From assembly GCA_024349245.1 (NCBI GenBank), contig JALDNG010000041.1, positions 2,288,001 through 2,352,000 of the forward strand: a stretch of DNA of 64,000 nt, given 5' to 3'. Below, one piece after another: positions 11,401 through 24,470 of this stretch. The position numbers were made by a program, and so were the translations under genes. The first letter of the stretch is position 1; the number at the start of each line of letters is the position of its first letter. Below the pieces are notes generated by a model, which did not search any database, was not told the DNA's origin, and saw only the letters and a list, made by a program, of their open reading frames with translations. This DNA is from Neodontobutis hainanensis. Lineage: Eukaryota; Chordata; Actinopteri; Gobiiformes; Odontobutidae.

Positions 11401-14375
11401 TACTTCTGGGGAAATTTCCTGTTTTAGACAGAGCGGTAGGGTCTGTAGTGGCTCTGAAGTGGTCAGGACCAGTGCGTACATGGAGCCAGGTGGGTAGGAC
11501 AATGAAATGAAAATATTTGAACATGAGTGAAGTGTAATCATAAAACAAAGATCAGTAAAATGTAAACATAAATGCCAGTTGAAAGTGGAGTTTCTCATAC
11601 CCATAAGAGTGAAGTGTATCAGGTATAAAAGTCTTACCTGTCACCATGGTATATCCTTGATGCCCTGTCAGATTCCGACCAATAGCTGAGCCGGATGTTG
11701 ACAGACTGGTTTTGGCCTCGTCTAGGCTTCCATTAATAAGCGTCAGCGGGTACAAAGTCTGTGGATGTAAAACACAGATTAGTTATTGATAGACAAAATT
11801 CCAGTCTATTGGACTCTAATATTTAGAAAAAAAACAAAGTATGCACCTGTTCTGTCTTGTTGCCAGAGGGCGAACTGAAGGTTTCGGGTGGGTAGTGGTG
11901 ACGATCAAAGCCACAGTCTAAATGCTGTGTTGTGACTGAGAAATGATCCACTCTCATCTGTTTTCTTGGAACACCCCCACTTCCCTGAGAGTCCACGCTG
12001 TGTCGACAACTTTCCTGGTCACCTGAGAGAGCAGGGAACAGAATAGAGGGTACATTTACATTTTTGGTATCAGTAAGTCATTTCATGTTTTTTTCCCTAC
12101 ATCTTTTATATCTAACAGTTTCTTAACTGAATACAATCTTGTGTTATCTTTAATAAATCATTTTTGGCCCTATACATAATCCTCACGTAGCCACTGATTA
12201 ACCTCTATGTGTCTATGTTTTGGGAAACTTTAGCCTTTAGCTCCAATTTGTTGTGACTCCAAGCTGCAGTAATGGGTGGCATCTCACTCGTTTGACTTGA
12301 TTCTTACTGTCATCGTGGCTCCTCTTGCCCTCGGCGCTTGGCTGGGGAATACCCAATAAGCCGCTGATGGAGTAGGTGGAGCCCAAAGAGTCCGACTGTG
12401 GAGATTCAGGAGGGGTAACTGCAGAACTGGGGACTGTAAATAAAATAAAAATGAACCAGACAGAGAGAGGAATTGTTATGTATAGATCACAGCACAAGGT
12501 CATGGGCTTAATCCTTCACAACAATAAGCACACTCCCTCGTTAACCCTAATCTTTGACAGCAGATCATGCTTGGAGACAAATGTAACATGCATGTCTGTG
12601 TTTACAGATGTGTCACATTAAAACTTACTTAAAGTTTGTCCTGGGCTCAGGCATTTTCCATCCAGAGGCAGGTTGAATGGTTGCTGAACTTTTGTCCGAA
12701 TTATTCTGAAGGGAAACGCAGAGATAACACATGTAAGAGAGTTAGCCTGAGGTATTGATGTAAGAACACAACATTAATAAATTAATATCCAACTGTCTTT
12801 CAGTACAGGTCACATTTCTTAAAACAAGAAAGGATTGTTTTTGCAATAATTTTTGCAACTCCCTTGCTTTCAAGGAAAAAATGTTGGCTCTTTAAACTCA
12901 AATACCTTTCAGTTGTATTTATACATATATTGTACAGATAAATGAGATCAGGTACCTGTTAATAGAGCTTACACTGGGGACAGTGTCGCTGTCACACACT
13001 CCCTCTGCCAGCAGTCGGTCTCGGATTTCCCACGCAAACATAGTGGGGTTCTGCCTCTTGTACTCCGCTATCTTGTCTACGACTTTTGGAGTGGCCACCT
13101 TGGGCTTTGACCCCCCAATCACGCCTGGTTTGATGCTGCCGGTCTCGTAGTAGCTACAAAAGCAGTAGACATTTGTTTTCCAAGTCAAATGTAATGGACC
13201 TACACAAGAATTTACCTGAAGCAGGTAAATTCTTGTGTAGGTCCATTACATTTGACTTGGAATGGACCTACACAAGAATTTACCTGAAGCAGGAAGTTAA
13301 ATAAGATACTCACCGTCCAAGTATTTTGCTGACACAGCCGTGGCTGACACGGAGCTGGCGGGAGATGTCACAGGGTCGGACCCCCTGGTGGGCCATATCC
13401 ACAATACGTTGCCGGATAACCTCTGGAAGTGGACGACCATTTACAAACATTCCACCTAGTTGGTTAAGACCCCCATGACCTGGGGGAGGGAGCAGGATGA
13501 ATAACCATAAATGTCATGGAACAAGTGACCAAACTCACAAGTGATCTGTAAATTAAAATATAACAAACATTTGAATTATACTAAAGAGGAAAAGATTAAC
13601 AGCACAATAACTCATAGTCTTTTATATTTTAAGACAAACGTCACCTGGGCTAAAAGCTATTTGATAGGTGGCCTCTTTATTTGTCTCTTTAGTGTCCTTT
13701 AAAAAGCACCATTATTATTACCATATAAAAACAGATTAACTGAACTAAAAAAGTGTTATAGGTTATAAAGACTCCATATTTTGTGATGTCTATTGTGCTA
13801 AATAAATGAAAGCCGTGGGTAGTTTACATTGAAAAGGATGACTTAGAATCTTAATAGCCTGTGATTGTTTGTATAGGCTATAACTACAGCACAAACTCCT
13901 TCTGTCAGTAAGTTATCTTTCACCCGCAGAGACCACAAGAGTCCACTATCCTTTGGACTAAACGCTGCATTATTCCCTGATCAAAAAGGGCGAGGGGCCT
14001 CACTACCAGAGGTAAGGGTTTTCAGTCCTGACCCGCGCGGAGGATATTAAAGAGAGCAGGCCCAGGAGCACAGTAGCCTGCAGCTCCAAAGACCAAACTT
14101 CAGATTGGTTGAAGGAGACTCGCGATGATCAATGATTGGTCCAAATTAACTGCAACGCATTCATGTCGTCCAATTACATTTTCTATCATCCTCAGCAGCG
14201 ACACACTGTAGCCTGTGGGCTCTATCATGTCATACTCACGCACGCTCAAGACTCACCCTCAAGATCTTTGTTTAAAAAACGACAAAGGAGAACTGTGAGA
14301 AGGGATCACACTAAATCCAACTGTAGACTTTGTGTTGGTCTAGAAGTATTTACCTCTTCCATTGTTGCTAGACAT
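8455..14375 (-). CDS. pax8: Paired box protein Pax-8
   Basis: Transcription factor for thyroid, kidney and otic development; binds DNA through its paired domain. Eleven coding exons join in frame with GT-AG borders: 14354-14375, 13314-13479, 12956-13153, 12629-12705, 12308-12433, 11847-12022, 11638-11758, 11214-11453, 10864-10965, 9301-9387, 8455-8525 (461 residues; human PAX8 has 450). The paired domain covers about residues 8-135 (GHGGLNQLGG, RPCDISRQLRVSHGCVSKILGR, YYETGSIKPGVIGG, WEIRDRLL, VPSVSSINR). The octapeptide YSISGLLG is at 175-182 and the full homeodomain is absent, as in Pax2/5/8. The C-terminal part matches PAX8: AIAGMVAG, SYSEAWRF, SPYYYSS and final YDHL. The N-terminus is short (MSSNNGR). 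The exon 8 acceptor (11453) was chosen for frame and polypyrimidine tract, so that join is the least certain. Downstream poly(A) site not fixed; ATTAAA on the minus strand at 7707-7712 is a candidate. Confidence 0.95.
13180..13293. repeat. A-A'-A inverted triplication in a pax8 intron
   Basis: Perfect 39-bp inverted repeat (13180-13218 and 13222-13260) separated by AAG. A direct third copy at 13261-13293 is identical over 33 bp to 13193-13225. The whole structure sits in the 160-bp intron (13154-13313) between the two main paired-domain exons and would form a very stable hairpin in pre-mRNA. The arrangement is typical of replication template switching; an assembly artefact is the main alternative. 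Confidence 0.9.
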
Positions 14376-14482
14376 TTCCCTGAGTTGTTGGTCTTTGGGC
14401 CACCAGCGGAAAGTGAGTGTCTCCTCCAGTTTTAATGTCGTGTTTGCATGAGTGTCCACCTCAGCGCACAGTGACCAAAAAC
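14376..14482 (-). other. pax8: pax8 5' UTR part of the first coding exon
   Basis: On the minus strand a pyrimidine-poor but valid acceptor (TTTCCGCAG) ends at 14483, so the exon carrying the start codon would begin at 14482. The ATG at 14375 has A at -3 and opens the frame that splices correctly into the paired-domain exon. The splice is inferred, not shown by transcripts. Confidence 0.5.
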
Positions 14483-15939
14483 CTGCGGAAATTTAAATTC
14501 GTTAGGCTAATAATTATTCAGACCTGTAATTACAACTCTCTCCATCTCGCGCCTTTAGTGAAGGCTAAGGAAAAATAAAGGAACGACTTCTACCCTTTAA
14601 AATAATTATATCATTATTGTTTCACCGAGTTTGATGCCAAATTCGTCTATAATTATCTATCAATAATTAATGTAGTTCATCAGTAATAAACCGGCAGTAG
14701 GCTAATAATGTATTTAAGTATTCTGACGATGGAAATAATCACTCAAAAAGAAAATAGCAACAGCTTAAGGACAAACAAACAACGATAGCTTCTTAATATG
14801 AAGTGAAGGGTTTCTGTAGAAATGTTTTGTGAATGTTTATTTGTCCAAGCCTGTTCGGTTTTCATTATGACTGTAATGGTTACATGACAGCGACATGACA
14901 TTTTGACAACGCCGGTCTTTGCTTTAATCCTGTGAGCTTCACACTGTTAGGAAGAGGTCCTGCTGCGCATTGCAGCTTTAATTAACTCCTGTCATATCAC
15001 AGCACGTGCGCATTCAACAGTGTTTTCAAATGACAGGAAAATAATTGTATTCAAAACGATTCATTGTCTCGTTAGGAACATTATAGGAATTCTCACAAAG
15101 GTTTGCGTTGTGTTTTTTTTTGGACGAAACATGATCATGGAAAAGCAACTTCAACTCCGCTTCACTTTTGGAAATGACTCATTTTGTCATTGATGGATCA
15201 CTGCTTATCGTTACACTAACAATTATTTCACGGTTATTAGCGCTCAATTAGTCTTTAATTACTTGCGACTGTCACTAATTGTTACCTTTCTTTGGCCATT
15301 CTAAAAAAAAACATCTCTCAAAAAATGTAGTGCCTCTGAATCAGGCTGATGTTCTTTTCTATAATAAGCAATTCTCCCTAAATAGCCTATTATCTCATTT
15401 AGTTTTTTAAGTTTACTGAAACTTCAATTGTAAATGAACTAAAACTTTCATTATAAATTTTACACACTTCAGTGCGTAAAGCCATTACCACAGCTCTTTG
15501 CACTCGAGCAGAAATTAGAATTAAGAGAAGTAACTGAACATCTTCCCTTTTCTCTGATAAATGTATATAGCCTTTATATAAAAAATATAAAATAAAAGAC
15601 CATACACAAATAAAACAATAGACAATTCTATAAGTCACCGCGCTTGAGAAGAAAAATAAATCCTGGCAATTACACTTTAACATTTGTAGCCTATAATTTA
15701 CGATATTTAGAATTATACTTTTCTTGCAAAGAATAGGGTAATTATTTGTTTTTAAATATTTTTATTTACGAGGATATAACAGAGTGAATAACTATACCCA
15801 GTTTTAGAAATAATAAATCGAGTCCTTTCTGCGCTCATCTCTTAGCGCTGCGTCTTCACATTCACTGGTCCAGATCTCGCCTCTCAGTCAGAGGAACAGC
15901 CCGCCTCTTCAAGACTCTATAGAAGATAATATCTCTTAC

Positions 15940-16055
15940 CTTTCCGCAGTGGAGCTCTGCCCAAATACTCGCTGTTCTGCTGATGTTCGGGTAATTATCC
16001 AAAAGTGGAGACGTGAGTGTCGGGCCGGAGCTGTGTGGTTGTGGCGTGAGTTGTG
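15940..16055 (-). other. pax8: pax8 non-coding exon 1 (5' UTR)
   Basis: A strong donor on the minus strand (GCGGAAAG followed by GTAAGAG) ends an exon at 15940. A TATA-like box and a CCAAT box lie 25-75 bases upstream of the expected cap site near 16050. The 5' boundary is estimated from TATA spacing. Confidence 0.5.
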
Positions 16056-16077
16056 TGAGATGCCAACGCTGAAGCCA

Positions 16078-16130
16078 GGTTTTATCCACATAGCTGTGCG
16101 CGAGTGATGGCGCCCCGCTGCCATTGGAGG
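16078..16130 (-). promoter_or_regulatory. Putative pax8 core promoter (TATA-like, GC box, CCAAT)
   Basis: Read on the minus strand: CCAAT at 16123-16127, a GGGGCG GC box within 16111-16120, and GGATAAAACC (TATA-like ATAAAA) at 16080-16085. Order and spacing fit a TATA promoter firing near 16050, just upstream of the non-coding exon with a strong donor. Inferred from motif layout. Confidence 0.5.
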
Positions 16131-17196
16131 AGACGGAGAGAAGGCGTGGTCCACGGAAAATGAGACCCCACTTCAGAAAAAAAAAAAAAAGAAAGAAAGA
16201 ATATTAGTGAGGGTATGTTTTGATAGCGGTGTAGCCAGCAACTGTATAAAGCACCTGCAAAGGACGTTTTTAGGTGTCTCCATCTCCGTTTTTCGTTTCC
16301 AGCTGAGGCAACACTTGACCGAGGACAGAGGTATCCGAGTATAATAATGTCAATCACTCACAGAGGTTGTCAGTTAATGAAGGACTTGCAGAGAAAATGA
16401 CCCGACAGCTTTAGAACTTTGTGGAGAAATAAAGGCAGGAAACATTTCCTCTTCTAACTTATGTTTGTTTTATTCTTTAAACTATTATTGATGTGAATAA
16501 ATGGCTGCTGGTCTGAGACATTGGCCTAAAGCACAGAATAACTTCCCTAAAGCCGAAATTAAATGTTTGGTTAACTCAGATTAATAAAACTTGTCCACTG
16601 AATAACGTGCGCAGACGTGCTCTCCTTACGTTATCACTGCTTTTTCCAAACGGATGTGGGGTTTATGTATTGCATTTATAATATCAATAATGGCCTTAAA
16701 ACAATTCACCAATTTAAGTTTTATTAAAGTCATCTATGACTATAACACGGGTTTTCAAAACACAAACGAGACTAAATCAAAGTAAACTCTTCTGAACAGA
16801 CCCAAAGTATTGTTCTCACTTACTTTCACTTCCACGGGCAGGTTTATTATGAGGTTTAATAAAACACATAAAGTGCCATGTACGGAGCTGAAGTGTTGAA
16901 GTTGTGTGTATCTCCTGGAGCTGATCTGAAGTGAATGTGCGCCCTGTGCTCTCCCGCAGCGTTACGGGCCCTGCGCACGCGTGATGTCACACCACGGAGT
17001 CAGGATCCCCCTGAGTTAAAACGCTGCTAATGTTGTTCTCACCAGCCTGTAAAGCAAACACGACACCTTTAATGACACTCATTCGTGGCACCGTTTAGTC
17101 TGTGCCATTTTAAAGCGGCTTTTTATCCAGCCATTTGGGCAAGCTCTTTATAAATTGATTTTTAATGAAAAAGACAACTTTATATGAAAAAATACG

Positions 17197-17224
17197 TTTT
17201 TTTTTTTTTTTTTTTTTTTTTTTT
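17197..17224. repeat. Poly(T) tract, 28 bp
   Basis: Uninterrupted T run. No SINE or LINE body is recognisable on either side. Confidence 0.9.
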
Positions 17225-18138
17225 AGCAACTTTGACTATCTATATGGAAGAATCAAAGATAAATGTGAATGGACCTCTTATTGAATGCCCTTATCTAATC
17301 AGCTCCCGATAGAAGTCCTATAGCGTTGCATTGACTTCAGAGGCAGTGCGGGACAATGGCTTTAGTGTTTTTAAATAAATACTACCGTAGGAACACCGAA
17401 GGGAATCATAACATGAGCTGGAAACACAGAAGCGCTCTGCTGTGAAGAGGAGAAGATGACATGTGCCCAGAGGCAGGAGCGACACAGCAGAGGTGACCCA
17501 AAGTTTAACGAGGGATTAAAACTCTCTGATCTAACTCTGATCAAACTCTGAATTAAAATGCGTGCGTAATTATAGAGGTCCTCTCGCCAAAGGCACCACT
17601 CACACACGCCCTAAATATCACTGGAAACTCTCAGTCAGGATATACACCAAGCCTTTATTTCAGGTGGTTTTGAATATTTTGAATTATAATGAATAAGTGA
17701 AAAACATATTAAATTATTGCAGAATTTATGGAGACAATATTGTTTAAAACATGTGCCAAACCTGACTCAACAAAAAATTTCACTTAAAAAAAAGAAAAAA
17801 AAAGAAGTAAAATAGTCTACAGGTTATACTTAATAATTCACAGCTTTTTCATACATCCAAAATGTCATTTAGAAGATGAATATAATGAATGTACAAGTCA
17901 AACTTTAAATAACATTTTAAATTTCATTGCCACCATAATGTAAAACATATTGATTAGGCCTATTCACTGGTAAAAATAATAAAATAAATTAAAAGTGTAA
18001 AAAAATAAAATAACCTGAAAGTCTAAAAAAAAAAAAAAAGCTTTTAATAACATGCATTTGCAGCTGTTTGAGAATAAGTCATCTTGTTTTTTATTTTGTC
18101 CTCGTCCATAAACATCTGAATGGAGCAGTTCTCGGCCC

Positions 18139-18441
18139 ATGTTTGGATCAGGGTGTGTCTTGTTGACGCTGTCATTGATTTGGTTCCTCGAGCAAAGTTT
18201 GGCTCTGAGGCAGAATGCTCGTGACCTGCGGCGACAGGTGTCCACGAGAGCGGCGGCTGAGAGGTCAAAAGTAACACTTCCCATCGCAGATAAGAAAGAC
18301 GTGCAGACACGTTTGGCTGATCCTCGGGATATTCTCCATTTGATTCAGATGGGACCTGTCATTAAACCAGTTAACCATGCCTTACGAGATAACCCACACC
18401 GGAAACGACGGCACGTCCCAGGTAAACGGCACAGAGTGTAG
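18139..18441 (+). CDS. Candidate small secreted basic protein ORF (uncertain)
   Basis: Uninterrupted 100-codon frame beginning MFGSGCVLLTLSLIWFLEQS, a plausible signal peptide with a hydrophobic core (residues 6-16) and a possible cleavage site after LALR or SLA. The rest is basic and Arg/Lys-rich, ends HRKRRHVPGKRHRV, and contains a helical-looking DPRDILHLIQM. A possible splice donor (CCAG|GTAAAC) lies near its end at about 18420. I do not recognise a family. The start context is weak (C at -3), and opposite-strand frames are also open over part of it, so it may be chance or conserved non-coding DNA. Confidence 0.22.
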   Translation: MFGSGCVLLTLSLIWFLEQSLALRQNARDLRRQVSTRAAAERSKVTLPIADKKDVQTRLADPRDILHLIQMGPVIKPVNHALRDNPHRKRRHVPGKRHRV

Positions 18442-18842
18442 GCGATGTGGCGGTAGTCCACGTGTTCTCTGAGTCAAAAAGTGTCAACTCGATTTTACAG
18501 TAGGCTGCTGAGGCCCTCTGTAGCCATGAAAATGTCACTGAAGTGGCTCAAACCATCTGCCCATTACATGAATTGGTAAAAATATTGTTGTCTCATAATG
18601 CATCATAATGAGTAGGTTAGTATTTGATGTTGTTCATTTATAAAAGTTTTAAATGTTCCAGTAAATGAAGTCGGACTTTGAACTAAAATGAGCCTCCACA
18701 ACCTTACTAAAACATTAGGGCCCATAAATCAGGTTTATTAGTGTCATGGTGTCAAACACTGTTTTATCACTTATTTATTTATTTTTATTACTGTTTAAGA
18801 CAGACTTGATTCTCATCAATAGAGATTATTTTCTAAAATTTG

Positions 18843-18948
<106 letters not shown>

Positions 18949-21900
18949 AAAAAGAAACCTCATAGCTTTGGGAAACATTTAAAAGTAAGGTGCAAAAATA
19001 AAGATCATAAAGTAAGAACTGGTAAGAAGATAAGAAGTTAATACGGTTAGATGGTTTGTCTTAGTACTCATTACTGTTTGGTTTTGTCATCAGAGAAACC
19101 CACAGTCCTAAAGGTGTGGACCCTTGCCTTCCCTGTGCGCTCTTGTAGCCTACTCTTGCCTGCGCGCTCCCATAAAACGAAAGCTTCTGTATACTGAAAA
19201 GCCCACTTAATGACAACTTTTATAAAAGCAGCCAAGCGCGCGTCTCTTTGTGGTCAGCGAGTCGAGATGAGGCAGATAATTAGGTCATAATAGCTTCAGA
19301 AACAACTCAGTATTGATGTCGCCATTAGGCTTTGGAATTTTCTTTGCAAGTGCTGAAGCATGGATTTCCTGCTCAGTTCTTGACTAAGTGCAATTTAATT
19401 ACATCGCTAGAAACATATACCATAGTTAATCTAGTGTTAGTATATTTGACTTTAACCATGCTACTGTAGCCTGTCTATGTTGTGTTTCTATAGCATACAC
19501 TATTAGGAGAACTAAACATAGATTTGAACCAGGTCTAATAGGCTCTAAATTATTACTAAACCCAGCTCTGAACAATGACAAAACCAAGACTAAATTACAA
19601 TCAAAGATTTAACTTAGATTAATTCAGGACTAAACCAGAAACTAAAGAAGCAGAGCAATAAATAAACCTTATAAGCAAGAACTAGGTACAATAAAGACCC
19701 CTTGTGTAACAACGGAGTCTTAAATGGATTGTTAACTTCACACCCAGTGTTACAAATTCTGCATTCTTCCCTCCAGTGTTTGCAGTTTGTTTCCATATTT
19801 GTGGCCGCCCCTTTTTTCTCAAACAGCCTCTATTCCATCTGTTTTGGTTTCCCTCCATTCTGCACCCTCATCTTCCTGTGTTTTGTGCACTGTCCACCCT
19901 CCCTTCAGCTTTGTGTGTCTTAGACCAGCCTTGTCTATTGTGTCACCAGTGCGTCCCATTTCCGCTTTGGTGTTGCCCTCTGACCCCGCACCCCCCCGGT
20001 CCCTCCTGCTGATGTCCCCCCTGGAACCCCAAATCTTCTTGTTCTTCTCTTGACTGCCCCCTTCTTAAGTTTTTTTGGTGAGGTAATAACTGTTGCCAGC
20101 AAGCCCCGCACAAAATCCCAGCGTGGTTGCTATTGTGAGCCGTACAAAGCCATACAGGCAGTAATGGCCATTAGCCACAGAAGGGCTTAGCCTGTGAGCA
20201 GTGTTTACTTGTGTTTAGCCCACATGTGGTTCGGTTTGTGGACAACTGTGGATTTTTGTACATATTTCTGCGCCGTTTTCCTAACTACCCACAGTGGTTG
20301 ATCACTTCTGGCTGTTCCTGCTTAGTTTTATAGTCGTCCCAAACAGCCATCACTCCTTATTTCATCAAAACGCCCTTATGCAACATCATGAAAGTTTAAA
20401 GACTAAGTGATTTTCTCGATTGAATTCAGTTTGGGTGATACAGGTCACAAACTCCCCCACTAACACACACTAGTAATTGCAGGACACTTTGAGGATCAGA
20501 GCGACTGGTGAACCTTGTCTTCATGCCTGTCACTCACACGCGGTCGCCACGGAGACAGGCATCACTCAGTAGGCCTGTGGTTGGTTGTGATGTTTTGAGG
20601 GACGTGAAGCTGAAAGTCCTCTGATGTCGGGACACAAACAATAAGAATGGATCAAACACAGGGCGAACAAATGAAGAAGTCTTGTTGTTCTAAAACATGA
20701 GACCGCAATTTGGAAAGGTCCTGCAGTCGGAATTACTGAGAAAATGGTAATTGTGTGTGTGTATGCATTTAAATGTGTGCTGGCTTTTATTAGCAAATTA
20801 TATTCCTAAAAACAATGCATTTTGGTGAATATAATTACTGGTTTGGGGTTGATCACAGAAAACTACCTAATTCTTTTTTAATTTGAAAATGGACATACTA
20901 GTTATGTGTAATAGGGCTGTTTAATGGAGGTCACTGTGTCAGTATTACAGGGTTACATACTGTAAAGGCTACCTCAATCTCAATCTTATCATTAATTTGT
21001 AATGCATTACAAACTCACAAAAATACATCTTAAACTGCTCCAAGCAAAGTATCTGCGTCCAAATCGTTGGTGGTGTGTCCAATGATGTGGAGGCACTGAC
21101 AGGTCTGAGCGTGTTTAAGGTCTGAAGATGTAGAGCAGATGTAAACAACATGGTGCTGTTCTGATTGGATTAAACTGTAGTTATCCACAGATGATAAATC
21201 CAATCATGGATCATATCTTCTTTTAAAGAATTTGCTCTTTGCAAACACTCCCTGAAGATACTGTGGAACAGACTATCTGGCTTGTCAGGTTTTATGCAAA
21301 AGAAAACTGATCTAGATAATTACCCAATACTATATTATATATACAAGTTAGAACCAACTTTTTATTTATTTCTTATAATTGATTACTTTAATAACAGTAG
21401 TTTTACATTGATAAAGTTATGTTTCTTAGGTTTCTTGCAATTTTAAGCACTTGCAGTCATACATCGTTATAATGGGACTCAGATAAATGTGTAACTAATC
21501 TTAAAAAAGCAAATGCCCATTTTCAAAATAGTGTAACCAGAAGAACCTTCAAAAAATCCTTACAATGTTGCAGCACACAATAGCATTAAATTCTATTTCA
21601 TAAAGTCAGTGCTTTGCCATCATCTCTGCAGCCTGTTTTTTAAATGTAATGATTAACGTTAACGTTGGAGAATCTGACAGCCTGACACCACTGTATGTAA
21701 TAATCCTTTTCAACAACCCGCACACAGTTTTATATTGCCATAATGAAGTGCTACTCACTTGAGCATATTTTACTGTTGTCACCAGACGATAAACAGGAAA
21801 GAAATATTAAGACTGTAATGCTAACGGGCATTATAAGAGACTGAGGAAGCCTGGCAAAATTAACTGCTTCGAGATCCCACTGATGGTTGACGATTATGGA

Positions 21901-22218
21901 TAGCTGTGGGTAATAGCAATGTAATTAGGCCTTTACTGTCGTGTAATTCTCCGTCAAGCACATTGTCAATATCTTGGTTGATGAGGGTGATAGCGAGATT
22001 GGAAGCCATTGACCCGGGCCAGGCGTTGTAATAATGGCCCTCTCTCTCACACACACAGCTTGTAATGCAGCGCCTGATGCTGTGATATTTGCTTTTGTCA
22101 CAGTGTTGATCTAAGCTGACATTATGCAGCGTGGGCCTGATCGCTGTTTGTTTGGGTGTTACATTTGTCATTTGTGGGAGGGCAAACAAGGGATCAGGAG
22201 GACTGACTGAAGAGGGGG

Positions 22219-22220
<2 letters not shown>

Positions 22221-22253
<33 letters not shown>

Positions 22254-22260
22254 GGGGGGG
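22221..22260. repeat. (GT)15 microsatellite with G10 run
   Basis: Fifteen GT units followed by ten G residues. The potential Z-DNA tract directly abuts a G run. Confidence 0.95.
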
Positions 22261-24334
22261 TCCTGGCAGGTAAAAAGGAGAGAGGCAGGGATGCTGGGCG
22301 GTATATGTGCTCATCTCTCGTGTGTCAGCCGTGGATCTGCTGGTGCGGAAGCAGATCTTTTCCCTCAGTGACTCTATTAATTTACCTCATTTATCTTAAC
22401 CACCTCCCCCCCCTCCCCCCAGTAAATACGAGAGACCTCAACCTGTGTGTGTGGGAGTGTGCACGTCGACAGCCGTTGGTCTGAAGTGTGTGTGTGCGTG
22501 AAGGAATAAAAACACAGCAGCTCCCCTTTCTATTCCCAGAGGACAAATCCGTGGCGGAAAAACTCATTTTCCTGCAAATAGTTTGTCAGCCAAGCTAGGA
22601 GGAGTGATAAATTATCACAGACGTTAGGTGAAGGAGGGTGAGTGCAAGAAGAGGAAAGCCCTCTCTCTCTCTGTTTGGTCTCAAATGCACTTCTTTCTCA
22701 CTTCACTTCTGTGTTTTACTCCTCCCCTGTTTGTATTTACATTGGATTCGTCCCTCCTTCATTCTCACATTCAATTTTGGCCACAGCAGGATCAGAAACT
22801 TTTCCTATTCAATCTTATTTTTTAATTCTTGCTTTTATGTCACAGTGTTGTTTTAAAAAGTTTCCTTATCATTTTATTGTTTTCACAGCTTTCTTTCAAT
22901 TTACTGCTGTTCTTAAAACCATTTATTTACATTAACACATTACACAAAGGTCCACACTGCACATAAAATGAGCAAAATCTGTTTTAGCATCAAATGTGTA
23001 TTCTCTTCCTTCACAAATATCTGCCAGATCAGATTTTTTATTTTGCATTAAAAATTAATTTATCTGACTTTGATCTCTCTTTAGACTAATATTGAATCAA
23101 TCAAAAATCTCCCAAAAATCGGTTTAATCTGTTTATAAATAGCATCTTGTAAGAAATATATATAAAAAAAGTTCCACACAATGTATAGAAAATGTATTGC
23201 CACAAACATAATACACAATACAAACATATACAATATACATGTCAGAAATTATGAATTATTTTTATTTTAATGTTATGGTATTTTATGTCTTAGAGTTTAC
23301 ATTTTCTATTGTAAAATATTTGTCCAATAGATGAATATAAAGCAGACATTACAATGTATAATTTTACATTTAATTTAAAAACTGTAATTATTCCTTATAT
23401 TGAACATTCAGCATCAATATTGCGCACAGCATTTCCAGCCACATTATTGTGCATCATTTATAAATTCACATATATTTCAAACTGTTATGTTACTGCCTGT
23501 TATTGTTATTAATCTGAACAGACAAAAATCTGATTCAAAGAAAAAAAACATATCTGGATCACTTTTCATTGCAGTGTGAACGCTGCCACAGACAGCTCTG
23601 CTATGTACAGTCAGTGTGTCGGAGTAACACACAAACACACACACAAGTGCAAGTCGGGGAAACGTGGCTGCCCCTATACAACTCAAGTGTGACTCCCCAT
23701 TCCAAATGATAAATTGATGGCCAGAAAAAATGGATTTGTTTTCAACTAGTAACACATCAAAGAAATAATAATTCTGTGTGGGGAAGAGTGGCGGGCGGAT
23801 GATGAATGGCCCTGGACAGCTGGATCACAACAGAGCCACGGAGAGAGTGAGAGTAAGAGAGAGGAGAAACTGTAAAAATCAACACACAAACAAAACTCTG
23901 AAATGCAGCTAAAATATTACGTGTGTTATATCTGTTCGTTCCATAAAAGGCTCAGTCTGGGAAGACACAGAGCCACATGGGGAAAAGGTACTGAACATTA
24001 TGACCATTTAGATTTTTAATGGAGAAATGACCACACTATCTGACTCAGAAGAGTTTGTAAACTGTAAATTACTCTTGGAAGTGCAAAAGCAGAGCAACAC
24101 GTGTCCCTTGTGTACTCAGGCTATATTTAAACTTTTCCAAATAAATGACACCACACAAACTAACACTGTAAAAAAACATTTTCTCAGTTCCAGCAATAAC
24201 AATCAAAACAAACTACGTGTACATATTTACAAACGCCTGCACATCTTTTTATTGATAGGAATAAGAGGTATTCTATGTTTTAAAATCTTGACAATTATAA
24301 TAATATTTCTCTACTGGGCCCCATCTTGTTTTTT

Positions 24335-24470
24335 AAATAGTTTTTTGGCTTTTATCTGATAGGACAGTAGAACGACAGCAAACAGTGTGAAAGAGAGGGT
24401 AATGAAACCGGGCAAATGACCCGTGCATGAATTGAACCCAGGTCTCCCAAGAACCAGGTGATTCATTTAG
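24335..24470 (-). mobile_element. Decayed tRNA-derived SINE
   Basis: Read on the minus strand it has a B-box-like tRNA motif (GACCTGGGTTCAATTC), a pyrimidine-rich body, and the fish SINE 3' end CTGTCCTATCAGATAAAAGCC followed by an A-rich tail. It resembles the common teleost layout of tRNA head, CT-rich body and CTGTCC...AATAAAGGC tail. The A box is not clear and the boundaries are approximate. Confidence 0.5.

Noticed and set aside
11116..11604. 162-codon minus-strand ORF as an independent gene
   Set aside because: It is pax8 exon 8 with read-through into both introns; only 11214-11453 is spliced coding sequence.
24027..24359. 110-codon ORF near 24.2 kb
   Set aside because: AT-rich chance frame with no domain, and it overlaps the SINE-like fragment at its end.
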